Shown in pieces: positions 12,243-13,882 of a stretch of 13,882 nt of DNA. This DNA comes from an uncultured Eubacteriales bacterium (GTDB taxonomy: Bacteria; Bacillota; Clostridia; Peptostreptococcales; Anaerovoracaceae): positions 1 to 13,882 of the forward strand of contig URWB01000056.1 in the NCBI GenBank assembly GCA_900551415.1, in the 5' to 3' direction. Under the pieces are notes generated by a model. The model saw only the letters and a program-made list of their open reading frames with translations, had not been told where the DNA came from and searched no databases. Every line of letters starts with the position of its first letter. The stretch's first letter is position 1. Both the position numbers and the translations under genes were made by a program.

Positions 12243-12851
12243 TCAGCTGCGTGCATTGCCACAAATGTTCTGGATGGAGCGGCGGTACAGCAGCAGAGCC
12301 AGTGTCAGTGTGCAGGTTTCGGAAACCACCGCCGAAATCCAAATACCAGATTCACCGAACAGGAAGGCTAGCAGCAGAAGCGCGCAGATCGCGAACAGCA
12401 TACCGCGTCCCAGAGAAATGCTCATCGCCTGCTTCGGCAGCTCTAACGAGGTAAAGTAGCCCATCATCGGGATGACGATCGTGCCCAGCGAGGAAACGTC
12501 CGCCACGGCGGAGCCGGAGATGCCGCCGAAGAACATCGAATCCAGCACGTTCACGTAGGCCAGACCGCCGCGGAAGCGGCCGACCGCCAGATTCGCCAAA
12601 TCGACAATCTTTTCGGAAATGCCGCCCGCGCTCATAAATTCGCCCATCACGATGAAAAACGGAATCGAGAGCAGCGAGAAGTTGTTCGCGCCGTCCACCA
12701 TCTGCCGAACGAGAACGGAGAAGTTCGTGCCCGTGACCAGCGCGCTGCCCAGCGTCGCAAGCAGCATCGCAAAGGAAATCGGCACCCGCATCAGCAGCAG
12801 GAGCACAAATCCGCCGATCAAAACCAGACCGGCCAACGTCGCGGTCGTCAT
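12243..12851 (-). CDS. Fused frame: TRAP transporter large subunit (DctM) start joined to a MATE efflux pump end
   Basis: Residues 1 to about 130 are the start of a TRAP transporter large membrane subunit: MTTATLAGLVLIGGF, LLMRVPISFAMLLATLGSA, SLLSIPFFIVMGEFMSAGG and DSMFFGGISGSAVADVSSLGT (101-124). Such proteins form the ion-coupled channel for uptake of organic acids and similar solutes. A normal DctM has about 425 residues, so two thirds are missing. From residue 131 (GYFTSLELPKQAMSISLGRG) the sequence is instead the last ~72 residues of a MATE family multidrug efflux pump, recognisable by the KQAMSISLGRG and FGESGIWISAVVSE pattern, ending with RRSIQNICG. The frame is uninterrupted across the join, near 12462. 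A functional hybrid is very unlikely, because neither half has a full transport core. The start overlaps the upstream DctQ stop by four bases (ATGA), a translational coupling typical of TRAP operons. Confidence 0.85.
   Translation of the reverse strand: MTTATLAGLVLIGGFVLLLLMRVPISFAMLLATLGSALVTGTNFSVLVRQMVDGANNFSLLSIPFFIVMGEFMSAGGISEKIVDLANLAVGRFRGGLAYVNVLDSMFFGGISGSAVADVSSLGTIVIPMMGYFTSLELPKQAMSISLGRGMLFAICALLLLAFLFGESGIWISAVVSETCTLTLALLLYRRSIQNICGNARS
12450..12470. other. Junction between DctM and MATE sequences
   Basis: DctM resemblance ends at GTIVIPMM (codon ending at 12462) and MATE resemblance begins at once with GYFTSLELPKQ. The terminator and promoter to the left belong with the MATE side. 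The 4-base overlap with DctQ to the right belongs with the TRAP side. Confidence 0.7.
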
Positions 12852-13432
12852 TTCTTTTCCGCCTCCTTCGCCATGGCGGCAACGGCCGCTTCATCGGTAA
12901 AATCCACTTCCGGCTCGGAATAGAGCAGGTCGTCGCGGGAGATAATGCCCGTCAGGAAGAGAATCGAGTCAAAGCTCATCACAAAGCCCGCCACCGGGAT
13001 CGGCAGATACTGCCACGCGGTGGAAATGCCGGTGATCGGCAGCACGCCGGGCAGGCCGAACAGCTTGATCGTGCGTGCGCCGCCGCTGTAGAGCATGAAC
13101 AGGCCGCACAGCAGCACCACCACGTCCGTCAGCACGTCCAGCGCTTTTCTCACCTTGCCCCCGACCGGGAATTTGTTGTAAATCGCATTCACCGCGACAT
13201 GCATGTGATCGCGAACGCCGATGGCGCAGGCGATGAAGGCGAACACCGTTACCAGCAGGCGCGGCACTTCCTCCGCCCACGACAGCCCCGTATTGAAGCA
13301 GTAGCGCAAAATAACCGTCAGCGTCACAATCGCGACCATCGCCAAAATGGAAGCCTGCGCAATGAACAGCACGATTTTGTGCGTAATGTGGTTGAGCTTC
13401 ACCAGCTTAGCGGCCAGCCCCTTCTGGTTCAT
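12848..13432 (-). CDS. TRAP transporter small membrane subunit (DctQ)
   Basis: This 194-residue protein has four membrane segments (roughly 17-42, 56-73, 90-106 and 133-153) and the conserved DctQ pattern RYCFNTGLSWAEEVPRLL (43-60) followed by GVRDHMHVAVNAIYNKFP (72-89). It pairs with the large subunit in the inner membrane and relies on a periplasmic-type binding protein (DctP), here a lipoprotein or secreted protein, for substrate. The chosen ATG at 13432 has AAAGGAGG seven bases upstream. An alternative ATG at 13468 has an identical AAAGGAGG and would add 12 residues. The stop overlaps the DctM start. No DctP gene is present in the 450 bases upstream, although the usual order is dctP-dctQ-dctM. 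The substrate cannot be predicted. Confidence 0.9.
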   Translation of the reverse strand: MNQKGLAAKLVKLNHITHKIVLFIAQASILAMVAIVTLTVILRYCFNTGLSWAEEVPRLLVTVFAFIACAIGVRDHMHVAVNAIYNKFPVGGKVRKALDVLTDVVVLLCGLFMLYSGGARTIKLFGLPGVLPITGISTAWQYLPIPVAGFVMSFDSILFLTGIISRDDLLYSEPEVDFTDEAAVAAMAKEAEKK

Positions 13433-13631
13433 GGGCATTCCTCCTTTCCCCTTTTGACCCGTTTGCATAACGCCTTTCCTCCTTTGTTCGGCCCTTTTCC
13501 GTTGGCCTTTCTCCATTTTATTTTATGCGAACAGGGCTTGCTTTGCCTAGCAATGTTGAGCGTTTTTGATGGGTTTCATCGGTTTTTTAACAAGAAATAA
13601 ACGGCGTTTTGAATCGCGGAGGTGTGGGTTT
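13433..13631. other. Intergenic region upstream of DctQ
   Basis: Besides the two ribosome binding sites, this stretch has an AT-rich segment near 13515-13525 that could hold a minus-strand -10 (TAAAAT). I see no matching -35. No gene is supported and the dctP gene expected here is absent. Confidence 0.4.
13440..13485 (-). promoter_or_regulatory. Two identical ribosome binding sites ahead of DctQ
   Basis: AAAGGAGG occurs on the minus strand at 13440-13447, seven bases before the ATG at 13432, and again at 13478-13485, about nine bases before an in-frame ATG at 13468. Both starts are therefore usable; the first gives the more typical DctQ N-terminus. Confidence 0.6.
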
Positions 13632-13853
13632 CTCCTTCCGTCTGCCTTCGGCAGCCACCTCCCTCTAAGAGGGAGGTCTTATTTCTTGTATAACTACTTC
13701 TTACGCTAAAAAAGAGCTCCCTCTTCGAGGGAGCTGGCACGGCGTAGCCGTGACTGAGGGAGTTATAATCGTTGTTCCCACGAGCTCCCTCTTCGAGGGC
13801 GTTCCGCTTGCCGCCCGCTGTGCGGAACTCCTTCCGTCTGCCTTCGGCAGCCA
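13632..13853 (+). repeat. Direct repeat pair around CTGCCTTCGGCAG
   Basis: A 26-base sequence at 13632-13657 recurs exactly at 13828-13853, 196 bases apart. Each copy holds the small hairpin CTGCC-TTC-GGCAG. The first copy is followed directly by a 9-bp hairpin (ACCTCCCTC-TAA-GAGGGAGGT at 13657-13677). This style of dispersed hairpin repeat is common between genes in gut Clostridia of the Oscillospiraceae. Confidence 0.8.
13714..13799 (+). repeat. Direct repeat pair around GAGCTCCCTCTTCGAGGG
   Basis: The 18-base sequence GAGCTCCCTCTTCGAGGG occurs at 13714-13731 and 13782-13799. The first copy completes a 9-bp hairpin (to 13735), followed by a CACGGC-GTA-GCCGTG hairpin (13738-13752) and CTGAGGGAGTT. 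This is the layout of a small nonautonomous repeat element. The second copy is instead followed by a GTTCCGC/GCGGAAC hairpin (13801-13828), so the two copies are embedded in different contexts. Confidence 0.75.
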
Positions 13854-13882
13854 ACCTTCGGCGTTTTCATCGGCTGATTCCG

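Noticed and set aside
12243..12851. A novel DctM-MATE fusion transporter
   Set aside because: Only 130 of about 425 DctM residues and about 72 of about 450 MATE residues are present. Neither part has a transport core, so a breakpoint or misassembly is more likely.
13565..13590. Terminator with GATGG/TCATC stem and T-run on the plus strand
   Set aside because: The stem is only about five base pairs and no plus-strand gene precedes it.

Overview
The window looks like DNA from an endospore-forming, Gram-positive Clostridia genome. The evidence is a SpoVAF-type (GerA family) spore germination gene, strong AGGAGG-type ribosome binding sites, a tandem glycine riboswitch and Rho-independent terminators. 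No mobile element, CRISPR array, rRNA or tRNA gene is visible.

The window reads as three joined pieces. Bases 1 to about 770 are visibly AT-richer. They hold the end of an unidentified gene and a cytidylate kinase-like gene whose own end is lost. Bases about 780 to 12460 form the core. From left to right the core holds a C-terminally truncated glutamyl-tRNA synthetase (-), a sodium/calcium antiporter (-), a SpoVAF-like germination protein with two large low-complexity insertions (+), a long-chain acyl-CoA synthetase (+), a PLP-dependent D-cysteine desulfhydrase/ACC deaminase family enzyme (-), a small 122-residue protein of unknown function (+), an alanine/glycine:cation symporter (-) and the last ~70 residues of a MATE efflux pump (-). 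Bases about 12460 to 13882 hold the first 130 residues of a TRAP transporter large subunit (DctM), a complete small subunit (DctQ) and a repeat-rich intergenic stretch.

Both joins fall inside coding sequence and each breaks two unrelated genes at one point: cytidylate kinase against antisense gltX, and DctM in frame onto a MATE tail. Losing the anticodon-binding half of GltX would be damaging in a living cell. A chimeric assembly is therefore the simplest explanation, with real rearrangement as the alternative.

The clearest regulatory unit is on the minus strand upstream of the symporter. A sigma-A type promoter near 12069-12097 leads into a two-aptamer glycine riboswitch (11777-11957). About 410 bases of leader follow, carrying two similar terminator hairpins in a local duplication, and then the symporter starts at 11367. 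This links intracellular glycine to uptake of glycine or alanine. The other core genes look mostly monocistronic. Several intergenic regions share a short hairpin-forming repeat built on GGAAATATCGC. I did not find a convincing new defence, mobile or biosynthetic system.
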